Assembly: GCF_016545825.1 (NCBI RefSeq) | Contig: NC_052613.1 | Location: forward strand, 56,680,833 to 56,744,832 | Origin: Eucalyptus grandis | Lineage: Eukaryota; Streptophyta; Magnoliopsida; Myrtales; Myrtaceae | Length of the DNA: 64,000 nucleotides | Direction: 5' to 3' | Part shown: positions 25,431 to 36,162 of the stretch, one piece after another | Position numbering within the stretch: position 1 is the stretch's first letter | How the letters are laid out: each line of letters opens with the position of its first letter | Notes under the pieces: model-generated | The model's input: only the letters and a program-made list of their open reading frames with translations | Told to the model about the DNA's origin: nothing | Databases searched by the model: none | Position numbers and translations under genes: made by a program

Positions 25431-26767
25431 GGAAAACAACCGCAACCGATTCAACCGCTGCAAAAAGGAAAGACCACGACGGATCAAGAAACGGACGGAA
25501 CGAGGCAGCGACAGATCAAGAAACCTCGGTGGTTCGGGACCTTCGGTCCAGTGGCGAGGGCGGTGGGAGGAGAGAATGGAACAGGAGCGGAAAAGGCGAG
25601 TCTTGAGGTGAGTGTGAGGAGGGAAATGCGAGATGAAGAAGAAGCGGCGGCCATGGAGATGGGATGGCGAGAGAGATATATAGATAGAGAGAGAGAGAGA
25701 GAGCGCTCACCTTTCGAGAAGACACTGGAAGGTGATCATGCAAATGGTGGTTTCTCGTTTGGGCATACAGGATTAGCCTCAAAGCAGGGTCCCGAAGACA
25801 CCATCGATCCTGGGCCGACATGGGGGGAGGTTGAAAAGTCAACGCCTTCATGGGCCGACGGGCCGTGTCCCCCGACCATCGATCTCCGGGAAGGATAGGA
25901 ACAGGAGACAATTCCAAACGTCACGTGTTCAACGATGAGAAAATATTGGGTGGTCCGGGACCTCCACGTCAGCGTGGTCCCCGGCCACTCACGAAGTGCC
26001 ATGTGGAGCGGTGGGCCCACTTGGTGCCTTCTGCCTTCTTCCCCTCTCTCTCCTCCTCCTAGCCTACCGAGCCCTCTCTCCTCCTAGCCTGGACGCTCTC
26101 TCTCCTGTCAGAGCATTTATTGCGGCTTAAGCTTTTGTTTTCTTTCTCAAACGAAGGAAAGAGAAGCCCCGTTCGTTCCTCTGTCGTCTCCATTTCTTTC
26201 CTCTCGAAAATTTGAATCTGAAAATTTCTCTCTCCCCGCGCTCGTTGCTGCTCCGCCGTGCATCAAGCGGCCGTTCCCCTGCCGTCGCCGACGAACCACA
26301 TTACGGCCGCCCCTACTCCGGAGGCTATCGAGAAGTCGAGGACGGTGACTTAACAAATGTCAAGTGTGACTGCTAGTGTTGCCGGCAAACGAGGGTGAGG
26401 ACCGCTAAGACAAAGGTGGAGGTCCCGGACCACCCAATATTTTCTCCTGCTCCTCCCAGCTCGACGTTTCCACGGGGCGGGCCTCATCCCGCCCGCGCGT
26501 CAAAGTTGATAACGTAACGTCGCTTACCAACAAAAGCTGACCAACCGTCCATCCCGCACCTTCGTCCTGTCATAATGGTGACCGCGCTTGCAGTTGCAGC
26601 GATTCGGATATCCTCGAAAAGCTCGAAACTTTGATCTCCACGAATTCCCTAAAACGCCCACCTTCTTCACTCGCTCGACACTCGCTCGACACTCGCTCTC
26701 GCTCCGGGCGGGACAGCTCGAGAAGGGCAAAGTTCGATTCTTTTCCCACACAAGAGCTCGACGTCGG
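25431..26767. promoter_or_regulatory. Divergent promoter of glyoxalase I and 4CLL7-A, interrupted by a TIR element
   Basis: Glyoxalase I leaves to the left and 4CLL7-A to the right. A G-box core CACGTG sits at 25922-25927 and is also kept in the B promoter at 46687-46692. The 510-bp element 25937-26446 separates this G-box from 4CLL7-A. A (GA)n tract lies at about 25683-25702. The segment from about 25640 to 25900 is repeated at 36727-36985 as part of the tandem duplication. Confidence 0.55.
25937..26446. mobile_element. 510-bp TIR element in the 4CLL7-A promoter
   Basis: The first 29 bases (25937-25965, beginning GAGAAAATATTGGGTGGTCC) and the last 29 (26418-26446) are perfect inverted copies. 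Bases up to about 26325 match the left end of the 9.66-kb composite (36987-37315), so both belong to one family. The inner part after about 26326 is unrelated to the composite. A 29-bp block at 26137-26165 is inverted relative to the composite's 37163-37191. There is no coding capacity and no clear target-site duplication. The empty B site reads ttcaacgattctttccctgc (46692-46711), so about 7 bp of target seem to be missing in A. Confidence 0.8.
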
Positions 26768-29700
26768 ATGGAGAAATCCGGGTACGGCCGCGACGGCATC
26801 TACCGGTCGCTCCGGCCGTCCCTGGCGCTCCCCAGGGACCCCGACCTCTCAATGGTCTCCTTCCTCTTCCGCAACTCCGCCTCCTACGCCGACAAGCCCG
26901 CCCTCGTCGAAGCCGACACGGACGAGACGCTGACGTTCGCGCAGTTCGAATCGAGGGTGATCAAGCTCGCTCACGGCCTGCTCAGTCTGGGCCTCAGGAA
27001 GGGCGACGTGGTGCTGATCTTCGCCCCGAATTCCATCCAGTTCCCTCTCTGTTTCTTCGGGGTCACTTCCATCGGCGCCATTGCCACCACCGCGAATCCC
27101 CTGTACACGTCGTTCGAGCTGTCCAAGCAAGTCAAGGACTCTAATCCGAAGCTGATCGTGACTGTCCCCGGACTGTGGGAAAAAGTCAAGGACTTGGATC
27201 TCCCGGCCGTGATCTTGGGGGGTTCCAAGAGTTTACCTCCGCAGATTTCGTCCAGATCAAGAATCCTGAGCTTCCACGACCTGGTGAGCCTCGGAGATGG
27301 CGCTTCCCGTTTCCCCAAGGTCGGTGTCAAGCAGGGCGACGTGGCGGCGCTCTTGTACTCCTCCGGTACGACGGGGACGAGCAAAGGCGTGATCTTGACT
27401 CACGGGAATTTCATCGTGGCATCCCTGATGATGACCATGGATCAAGAAATGGCGGGGGACATGCACCGTGTGTTCCTCTGCGTCCTGCCCATGTTCCACA
27501 TGTTCGGGCTCGCGGTGATCGCTTATTCGCAGCTCCAGAAGGGGAACGCGCTCGTGTCGATGGGGAGGTTCGAATTCGATTCGCTCTTAAGGGCGGTCGA
27601 GAAGTACAGGATCACGCATTTGTGGGTTGTCCCCCCCATTGTACTTGCTTTGGCTAAGCAGAGTGCGGTGAGGAAGTATGACCTCTCGTCCTTGAAGCAC
27701 ATTGGTTCCGGCGCTGCGCCTTTAGGGAAGGATGTGATGGAGGATTGTGCTAAGAATTTCCCACAGGCCGACGTGATGCAGGTATTTCAGATGCATCCCA
27801 AACATTAGATTTATTGTTGATCGGTATCTGGTCAGTAGCTTTAGGAAGGAAATGATTTCGGCGCAAATTCCGGGCCTTGTTTTTCAGGGTTATGGTATGA
27901 CAGAAACTTGTGGGATCGTCTCTGTGGAGAATGCAAATTTCGGCCCTCGGCATACTGGTTCCGCTGGACAACTAGTTGCAGGAGTTGAAGCTCAAGTTAT
28001 CAGCGTGGATACACTAAAATCTCTTCCCCCTAATCAGTTAGGGGAAATATGGGTTCGTGGACCTAACATGATGAAAGGTATGGATTTGCCAGAATCTGGA
28101 CAGAGCGTTCTGATTTTCAAATGCAGATATTTGGTAAGGATTGCAATCTCTGAGTATAATCGAGCTCATATAGTAAAAAAAGAATACAAGGGAGGAGGAG
28201 GAGGAGCTTCTTGTCATATAGATTTCAACTAGGTTCTATCAAGATGATCAATAGCTTTGGTTGAGTGAAGGCCTTTGGATATAGCATGTATCAATCTACA
28301 GAGGAATCCAAATTTGTAACCTTTACATAGTTGAGGCAGCTTAAGATTTTTCCTTTCTTTGTATATAGTTAGTTGTAACTTTCAGTTCTGGCTTCCATTA
28401 AATTACTTACTGTTGCTTCCGCATTTAATCTGATTGCGACTGACATCTAAGTTTGTTTACAGGATATTATAACAATCCACAAGCAACTAAATTGACAATT
28501 GATAACAAGGGTTGGGTGCACACTGGAGACCTTGGATATTTTGATGAGGAAGGGCAACTATATGTTGTTGATCGAATCAAAGAGCTCATCAAGTACAAAG
28601 GTTTTCAGGTAGGCACCGGATTTTTTTTTATAAGTGATACGTTCCTAGTTCATTTTGTGGGAAGAAATATTGAGGAAAACAGAGATTTCAATACCTTGCA
28701 TTTGTTGACTATGATAACAGGAGATTGTTTGAACCTTACATTTCTGGAAATGTTCTTAGATCAATTTGTATTGAACCTTTTTATTATTCTTTTTGATAGT
28801 TATCATTTCAATTGTTGCCATGTTTAGGTTATTTTATTTATTTCTTTTTATTAGAACCATACAGAATTTCCAACTTCTATGATCCTAAATCACTCCAATA
28901 ATCGTTAAAGCAATTTGGTGGGAAGGAAAACTTAAAGTAGGCATTGTATTATCGACTTTCTCTCAACGTCTTCTCATCGTCAATTTTCAACATTATTTGT
29001 TTTGGTCGTGATGAAGTTCATTTTTTTCCTTTTATCAGCATTTACTCTGAATACTCACTGTTTTATACATTCGCGCTAGATTGCTCCAGCTGAGCTTGAA
29101 GGACTCCTTCTTTCACATCCTGAAATTTTAGATGCTGTTGTCATTCCGTAAGTGAAACTCCAGTGACATTTTTTGTAGCCTCAATTTGATTGACAGATAT
29201 ATTAGAGTTGGGACATCATTTCAGACTGATCAATTTCTGCTGTGTAGATTTCCTGATGCTGAAGCTGGTGAAGTTCCTATTGCATATGTCGTTCGCTCAC
29301 CTACCAGCTCTCTAACTGAAGAGGAAGTCCAGAAATTCATTGCCAATCAGGTGAGACCACGCTATGCTAATCAAACCTAGTTTATGTTCAAATAGCAGCT
29401 TAGCCGACTTGGTTGGATCATATTGCTTTCAATATCGAGATGATCCATGTGAGGCTTTCAACAATCAAGCCAGATGACTAAACTTGGCAATAGATAGTGG
29501 AAAGGGCCAAAAAAGATGCTCGATATGATAGTTTCTTCATACTTGAAAGATTGTTCTGATTTCAATTCCTTATTCTCTGCTCAAAAAAGTGAAAGGGCAT
29601 ATACGCTATATGTGCAAGCAAGTTAAGGTGGCTTTCTTTGTTGTTTTTGCTGAGTTCCCTTGAAATTCTGCAATCACTCATGGATTATACCTTAAACATA

Positions 29701-30039
29701 TTGTAGTGGGACTTAGGATGTCAAAGAAAGGGCATGTTCCCGGGGCATCTTTAAATTCAACATGCATGAGTCTCATGAAGGAACAGTGTCGTGTAATTCA
29801 TCAACTTACTGCAAGACGACGTATGCTCATAGAAATAATGTCTTCATGAAAAATGTTTTGCTAAGAGGAGAGGGCATTCTATTAGCGAACACTTCCCCAA
29901 CTGAAACTCTCTTCTCGTCTCTCAGGTTGCACCATTCAAAAGACTAAGGCGGGTGACATTCGTCAACAGCGTCCCAAAGTCTGCTTCCGGCAAAATATTG
30001 AGACGTGAGCTGATTGCAAAAGTACGAGCAAAGATATAG
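26768..30039 (+). CDS. 4CLL7: Peroxisomal-type 4-coumarate--CoA ligase-like protein (4CLL7 type), copy A
   Basis: Exons 26768-27781, 27888-28077, 28463-28608, 29080-29147, 29248-29350 and 29926-30039 join to 1635 nt, 544 residues. The start [17 protein letters not shown] and the overall sequence follow Arabidopsis At4g05160 as I recall it. ANL-superfamily motifs are intact: the AMP-binding loop [10 protein letters not shown] at 198-207, GYGMTE from 339, the [16 protein letters not shown] hinge region, and the catalytic-lysine segment [11 protein letters not shown] near the end. The enzyme family activates carboxylic acids (fatty acids, jasmonate precursors or phenylpropanoids) to CoA thioesters through an adenylate; the substrate here is unknown. 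The C-terminus is -AKI, at best a weak peroxisomal targeting signal. Copy A has Met at two places (SLMMTM, MFHMFGL) where copy B and the Arabidopsis protein have Val. Confidence 0.93.
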
Positions 30040-31259
30040 CTGTGCTTGCTCGATGCGTGGATCCCCCCCCCAACCCCCCGGCAGCGGGGGCGATTATATT
30101 GCACCCTGCTGATGTTATTGTTGCTTCAAATTATTTGATTGAATACATGTACAGGATTTGCAGGAATCGCTTTTCCTGGGACGTGTATTCCACGTTCTTC
30201 CCAGATGGTTGAAGCTTTGTATAGTGCAACTTCTAATGCAAATAAAAAAGAACGTGTATCTGTATTACTTTCCCTCGATTTCGAGCTGTGGAATCTGTAG
30301 ACAGGTGACTGCCTAGGAACCAAAGGTCTCTTCCTGTAACCTCATTAAAAGATCAATTCCCGTCGTCTATGAAGGAAACATTCAGTATGGCATTATAATC
30401 TCTTGCTGATTGCAAATCATGGGAATTTTAGAAGATTATACCAACAGGTCGCAGGCACGACGACCAGAATCGAAGTTGTGCAAGCAATAAAAGCATTGCA
30501 GCAGATTGTTAAGAGTTGCGGTATTGAACATCATGCACACGAGTATGATAGAAAAGCTGGATCATTGCTTCTTACTGCAGTATTTTTCATGCTTATCAAT
30601 CAGTCGAGTCATGCAGATAGAGTAGTACTAGAATTCCGAAAATTCTGATTCTCTTCAGGGTTTAAAGAAATTGTATGGTCTACGTTTTAATGCTAAATTG
30701 ATCGATTTAGCCAGAAAAGAACACTACAAGTACTACAATTTTCGTATATTACTCGTTTTGGTATCAAAATTTTCGAATGATCACTTGAGCATGATATCAA
30801 AGAAAAATCGATTAGTTCAGTTTGCTTGGTGACATATTTTGAAATATGTGGTTTTTCTTTTTATTGAATTATGAAGTCCAACTTGGCATTTTAATATATA
30901 TATTTTTTTGAAGTCCAACGTGGAAAAATCCCTTGGTCAAATCCTCATTGAAAATTACCAAACTCCCTGTCCATGATCATCTTCATTTTCTTGGTCCCCG
31001 TCTTCATCTAACAACTTTAACTTCATATGCAATTTTTCTTCCTTTTCGTTTTCAATCATTTTCTTTACCACCAATTATGTCCTAATGGGACCGGCAAAAC
31101 CGAAAGAAAATTGAAAAAGGAAAACAAGTTAAGTTTAGTTCTCCCACTCTGAAGCTGTGATGCATGCTTCGTGAATCTGTGATTGGAACCAATGAAGTTT
31201 CGGCGAGTCTGGCGGATGACCTCTGTGGTTGCTGTGATTTCAAAGGTGTTAGTCTTTAT

Positions 31260-31728
31260 CCTATGTTTGGTCGTCCGGATAATAATTAGGATAGGATATG
31301 ATAAAGTAGGATATTAAATCATTTGGATAATAAATGCGGACATATCTAATCCTATCAAGTGTTTGGTGCACTTCAGGATAAGATGAAAAAATAAATATGA
31401 TATTCATTTAAATTATACAATTAAAAAATAGAAAATTCAATTAATTAAAGGCCATGGAAAAACCTAGATCTAGGAATTGTGGCCACCTCCGTAGTGGCCA
31501 CCATTGAAAACGGCAAGTGATATATTCTCTTTTTGTTAAGTTATTCCTTTCCTTAAAAAAAAAAAAAATCTTATCCAATCCGGACTTATCCCACCCCCTC
31601 CCCCGGATTTTTTATCCGGCGTTTTGTCCGGATATATCCAAGTTTTTCCGATCCGGTGGACATTCCCAAACATCGATATGATAACAAATTATCCTATTGA
31701 TTCAAATCCAGGACTACCAAACGCAGCC
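31260..31728. mobile_element. MITE-like foldback element (unit A copy)
   Basis: The left end (gtttggtcgtccggataata) is the inverse of the right end (ggactaccaaacgcagcc). Internal words ggataggat and tatccggac/ttatcca are also inverted. The counterpart in unit B is 51591-52054, so the insertion predates the duplication. Confidence 0.65.
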
Positions 31729-31937
31729 TTAGATTTCGTTTTAAAAGGAGTTCCAAGTTCACGATGACGATTCGGCTTGGAGAAGCCGAGTTGCAATGGC
31801 ATTAGATTTCGTTTTAAAAGGAGTAGAAGAAATCAAGAGCAAAACAATTGTTTCCAATTCTTCATTTGTCTATTACCCCAAGATTTTAAAAGGTAAGGAC
31901 ATGCATGGCAACGTTTCTCTTCTTTTGATTTTCCTGT

Positions 31938-32458
31938 TTTTTTTTTGGCTCCCGGAATAAAAAAACCAAAAAGAAAATTTCATTTAGTAATGTCAATTAA
32001 TTTTTTTATTCTTCGGAATAAAAAAGTGGTCAAGGAATAAATTTAAAATAGAAAATAAAAAAGTAATTTTTTGCTCCTAAGAATAATTTTTACAAATAAG
32101 TCATTTTTTTACTTTTCTTCTTCTTCCTTGCCGCTCGCTGCCCCCACCGCAACCCAGCCCCCTGCTGGCTGTTGCTGCCACCGCCCGCCATCTACGACAG
32201 GCTAGCGGTGGTGAGGCAAAAGAAGAAAAGAAAAAAATCTTAAAACATCTTAAAAAATTAAAAGAAATTCTACATTGTAAAAAAAATTGTGGATCATACC
32301 AAACACATTTATGTTCTTTTTCTATTTCGAGAATATAAATTTTGTATAGTTATAAAACACGATCTTTTACTCAAAAATTGTTGTAGGGAATAGAGATAAA
32401 AAAGATTATTTCTAAAAATAAATTATTCCCCGAAACAAAGATATTACCAAATAGGCCC
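31938..32458. mobile_element. Second MITE-like element (unit A copy)
   Basis: The left part (ggctcccggaataaaa, tttagtaatg) is inverted relative to the right part (attattccccgaaac, attaccaaataggcc). Between them is a GC-rich block at 32130-32215. The counterpart in unit B is about 52244-52766. No coding capacity. Confidence 0.55.
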
Positions 32459-33309
32459 TAATTTGCTCAATTTGAGGAGTCAAGATTATGGTTCATAATG
32501 AATTTTGGCCCAGTTCATGAATATGGGGCAAATAGATGGCCAATTGGCATAATTTGGTATTAGTTTTGCTAACTTCCCTTTGTCAATTAGCCTGTTGGAT
32601 GGTTTATATTAAAATATTGACACATCCGATTTTTCAATCACACAAATCTCTAGTAACACTAAAATAGTCAGTTTCTTTTTTACCAAAATGGCAATCAATG
32701 TAACTGCTCGAAAAATTTTCACGCTAGAAATCTTACATTGTGCCTAAAGCCCCATCCCGTTCACTCGAATATAAAGGGTAAATGCCCAAGACCGGAATAA
32801 AACTTAGCTGTTTGAATTTAACATTTTTTTTTTTCCGTAGGACATCTAGACAAGTACATTTGCAAATTGACTCTTTAAAACATCATAAGTGGGTGTGCAC
32901 ATGAATATGAGCGCACCAAAGTGAGGATGACAGTCAGAAATTTTCTCTGAATTCTTCAATTTTTCAAGTAATATTCCGGTATTTGTTTAAAATATACATA
33001 TGAGATTGTGTTAGAAAAGTGCCATATCTAAGAATTTGTGTAATTTGGAATGGTTAATAATTCGATCATAACTCATCGGTTTGAGCTTTTAAGTAAATGT
33101 AGTTCTAATTAGATATTTTGAGGGATACGGACTTGGGGCTTCCTTTGGGTGATCTGTCTCAGCAATGGTATCTTACTTCTTTTGTACTCACTATAATATT
33201 GTGCCGTCGGAATATTCAATTAGAGTTTATATGAAAAGACAAAAGGGAACTTCTCTATGAATACATACAAATATCTGCACGCCTTTTTTTTTTTATTGGT
33301 CGGTAACAT

Positions 33310-33472
33310 CTACACGCTTGAAGATCTATTTTGGAACAAAGGAATCTTGTGGCTGGAGGATGTCAAGCTCCCCTCTACCCCACTGCCCTCGATCGTCTTA
33401 TCTTCCTCCACTTTGGACTTTCCCCACGCTACCTAGTAGAATCCCATCACAATCACAATCGCTCCAATTAAG
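33310..33472 (-). pseudogene. Dead WAT1 terminal exon (unit A copy)
   Basis: Minus-strand reading gives [24 protein letters not shown] and ends QNRSSSV-stop. This is the last exon of a WAT1-type gene with a TAG where the intact exon has CTA. The sequence upstream (to about 34110) resembles WAT1 intron 6, but no other exons follow. It is a remnant of an older tandem WAT1 copy and has a twin at 53631-53783. Confidence 0.8.
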
Positions 33473-33667
33473 CTCCACAAAACCCAAAAGAGATGAACAA
33501 AGAGGCAAGCAAAGGACCAATTATATATCTTTTTTTTTTTCTTTATTATAGTTTTGCTTATTCAATGCCTGAACATAATTCTATTAAATGATATATACTC
33601 ATCAAGTGACACGAGATATTTTCTTAAGATTATCACATACAACTCATCTTCCTACTCAGTTTTGTTC

Positions 33668-33899
33668 ATTTGTGCATGTTTTTTTTTTTTTGGAACAGGA
33701 GGAACCAGCTTGCACTGACAGTGCGTCGTAAACCCTCCAATGACGCTAGCAGGGAAACCACCACCCCGACGTCACGCTTAAATCACCACACAGTGCTTCA
33801 GCCTCCCTGCTTCGCAGGGGCTTCAAACCTTGGCCTCCACCGGGGAGGGCCAAGGATCTACCATCCACGCCACCGACCGGTGGTTATTTGTGCATGTTT
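33668..33899 (-). mobile_element. tRNA-derived SINE inserted only in unit A
   Basis: A 14-bp target duplication (atttgtgcatgttt) lies at 33668-33681 and 33886-33899; unit B has a single copy (53978-53991) and no insert. The roughly 204-bp body is in minus orientation: a poly-T at its left end is the poly-A tail. The reverse strand shows a pol III A-box-like motif (tggcgtggatgg) and a B-box-like motif (ggtttgaagcccc) about 40 bp apart. Confidence 0.88.
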
Positions 33900-34800
33900 G
33901 TAATACTAAACTCTGGTTTCTTAAAAGTTGAACTGAAGAGCAAGGCGCTTTTATAGTTTAAGAATATCGGTTGAAATGCTTGAGATAAGCTCATGAAGGA
34001 GATTTTTCTCCGATGAACACATCTTTCTTAGTTTCTATTAATCAACCGGATTTTTTATTATAGAGTAGGATTAGGGTATGGGCATATCAGTTGAAAAGAA
34101 GAGAGAGTACCTATAAATGACTATATTAAAATATTCAATGTTGCCCCTAATATTGAATTAATGGAAGAACTATAGTGAACATATACAAAAAATTCAAGGA
34201 CCTCATTAATCAAATTATAAGTTTAGAGACCATATTGAACATTAAATTAAAATGCAAGGTTCACATTGAAAAAATTAAAAGTTTAAAAACTATTTATGTC
34301 ATTATCCAAAATAAAAAATAAAGAGATGTTTACTCAAAACCAATCTTGTTCTATATTTTGTCGTAATTCAATGCAGAATGCCGTAATAAATTATCAATGA
34401 AAAGGTCTTATATTGTAACACAAGTCATTTTGTAATACTGACATCCATTTTCTAGTAACTTGATATATTCTACATATAAATCAATCAGCTTATCTACGAA
34501 GTATCAATCGACTAATCAGCACCATGCTACTCGTCCGCTTCAAAACCGACCCCCGGTGGTGTGCGCGCACACACGAGAGCGAGCTCTAATCAAAGCTTGA
34601 GGCCGTGCGAGACACGATTAGAGATTGTGGCTCAAGTTGTGAATTGAACTCGACCACGTGAGCTCTGGTCGAGCTCTATTCACAGCTTGCCATTACTGCA
34701 AGCTTAAACCATGCATTGAGCGGTGAGCTCGTGGCCATTGGCGAGCTCTGTTCTGAACGTGAGCTCCACTCCCCAATCGAGGTCATGTCAACCTTGGTTT

Positions 34801-35809
34801 GGCCTAGAGGTGAGCATGGTCTGGTTAGGTCGGCTCTACCCCCTAACCCTAGGACTAATTTGTGATCTTTGGTCCTCAATTTTTGAGACCAAGGAGGCGA
34901 GGACCAATCTTATTAAGCTTCGGATCGAGGACCGAATCAACCCAATGGGTTCGGTCCGGTTCCAAGGTCAATTCGGGACCAATTGATAATTTTTTTATTT
35001 CATTTTTTTATATTTCTTGAAAAAACAAATAAGGATTGGATTGATTCAATGGGTTCGGTTCCGTTCCAAACTCAACTCTGGACCAACCTATAATTTTTTA
35101 TTTCATTTTTTGTACTCCTTAAAGGGGCAATTGAGGACCAGACCAATCCAATGGATTTGATGACGAGCGAGGTTAGCTAAGAAAGGCAAGCGATGAGGGT
35201 CGAGTGGGGTGAGCGTCAAACAAAGTGAACATTGAGTGTCAAGCGGGGAGTAACAAGCCAAGCAAGCATCAAGCAGCGAGCGGCACAAGTGATCTAAAGC
35301 AAGCGAGGCGAGTGTCGAGTGGCGAGCAGAGAAGTTATTTCTTTCGATTTTGACAAATTGAAGACTAAGATGACAATAAGTCAAAAGAGAATGAGTACTA
35401 GAGAATGATGTCATAATGAGCTGTTTATATCCTTTTGGACGCCATGAGGACTCCTTACAAAAACATTTTTCTCATTCGTAAATTATGATTATTGATGCCG
35501 TAAAAGATATTAAAAATCTAAGTTATTAAAAAATAATGTAAAATTACTTGAACTTCTCACTAAAGAGTTATTTAATGTTATTGACGCCGTTTATTTTAAG
35601 GTTTTATCAATATAAAAGAATTAGACATATATATATAGTTAGGGTTGATCCAACCCTAAACTTTCAAGACTGAGAATTAACTCGTATAATACTAGTCCAG
35701 AAGTCCCAGGACCAATGACCAACCCAATCTTCTTAAAAATCGGACTAAGACCAGTAGGGTTGGGTCGATCCAGGGTTGACCTTGGATCGAGCTCACTCCT
35801 AGTTTGGCC
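34801..35809. mobile_element. About 1-kb TIR/foldback element with internal ~100-bp repeat (unit A copy)
   Basis: The ends are inverted: ggcctagaggtgagcatgg (left) and gctcactcctagtttggcct (right). Just inside, a unit of about 100 bp with caatgggttcggt(t/c)c, ggaccaa and ttttttatttcatttttt is repeated (about 34930-35130). A block rich in aagcgag/gagcg words (35165-35330) follows. The B copy is 54946-55951. The ends share the AGGAGTGAGC core with the element at 17659-18029. Confidence 0.6.
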
Positions 35810-36002
35810 TATCATGGAGATCTGCATTTGAGAGGGTAATCGGGCTTGCACATTGATCTGCGTGCCCTGATGTAATGATGGCAGTCGAGGTTTCCTCCAA
35901 ATTCTTCGTTTTTCTAGGGATGCCTTCAAATATTGGGTCGTCGAAATATTCAAACTCGTCTTTTTCACTTCTTTTTTTTTTTTTAAGTGTTGCCAAGAAT
36001 AT

Positions 36003-36162
36003 CTACACACTTGGAGGTTGGTTTTGGAGCAGAGGAATCTTATGGCTGGTAGACGCCAAGCTCCCACCAGCCCCACCGCCCTCCATCGTCTTCTCTTCCT
36101 CTTTAGACTTGCCCCACACTGCTAGGTAGAATCCCATCACAATCACAATTGCTCCAATCAAG
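36003..36162 (-). pseudogene. Orphan WAT1 terminal exon in unit A
   Basis: This 160-nt exon is intact and matches exon 7 of the complete gene (56358-56517), with its acceptor AG and stop. The next exon upstream (exon 6) is absent because the duplication stops in intron 6 at about 36722. It therefore cannot form a gene. Confidence 0.9.

Larger units (their letters stand above)
30040..33309. other. Intergenic DNA of unit A, no gene
   Basis: This holds the 4CLL7-A 3' UTR (note C- and G-runs near 30061-30090) and AT-rich DNA with two MITE-like elements, listed separately. The same content recurs at 50281-53630. The small ORF at 30403-30648 is disrupted in the B copy and is not credited. Confidence 0.6.

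Noticed and set aside
25431..25487. N-terminal targeting extension on glyoxalase I
   Set aside because: The frame is open, but its first codon is TTG and there is no ATG upstream in frame before the end of the open frame.
27789..28232. Continuous ORFs running through 4CLL7 introns
   Set aside because: The conserved protein requires splicing at 27781/27888 and 28077/28463. The read-through peptides are not conserved.
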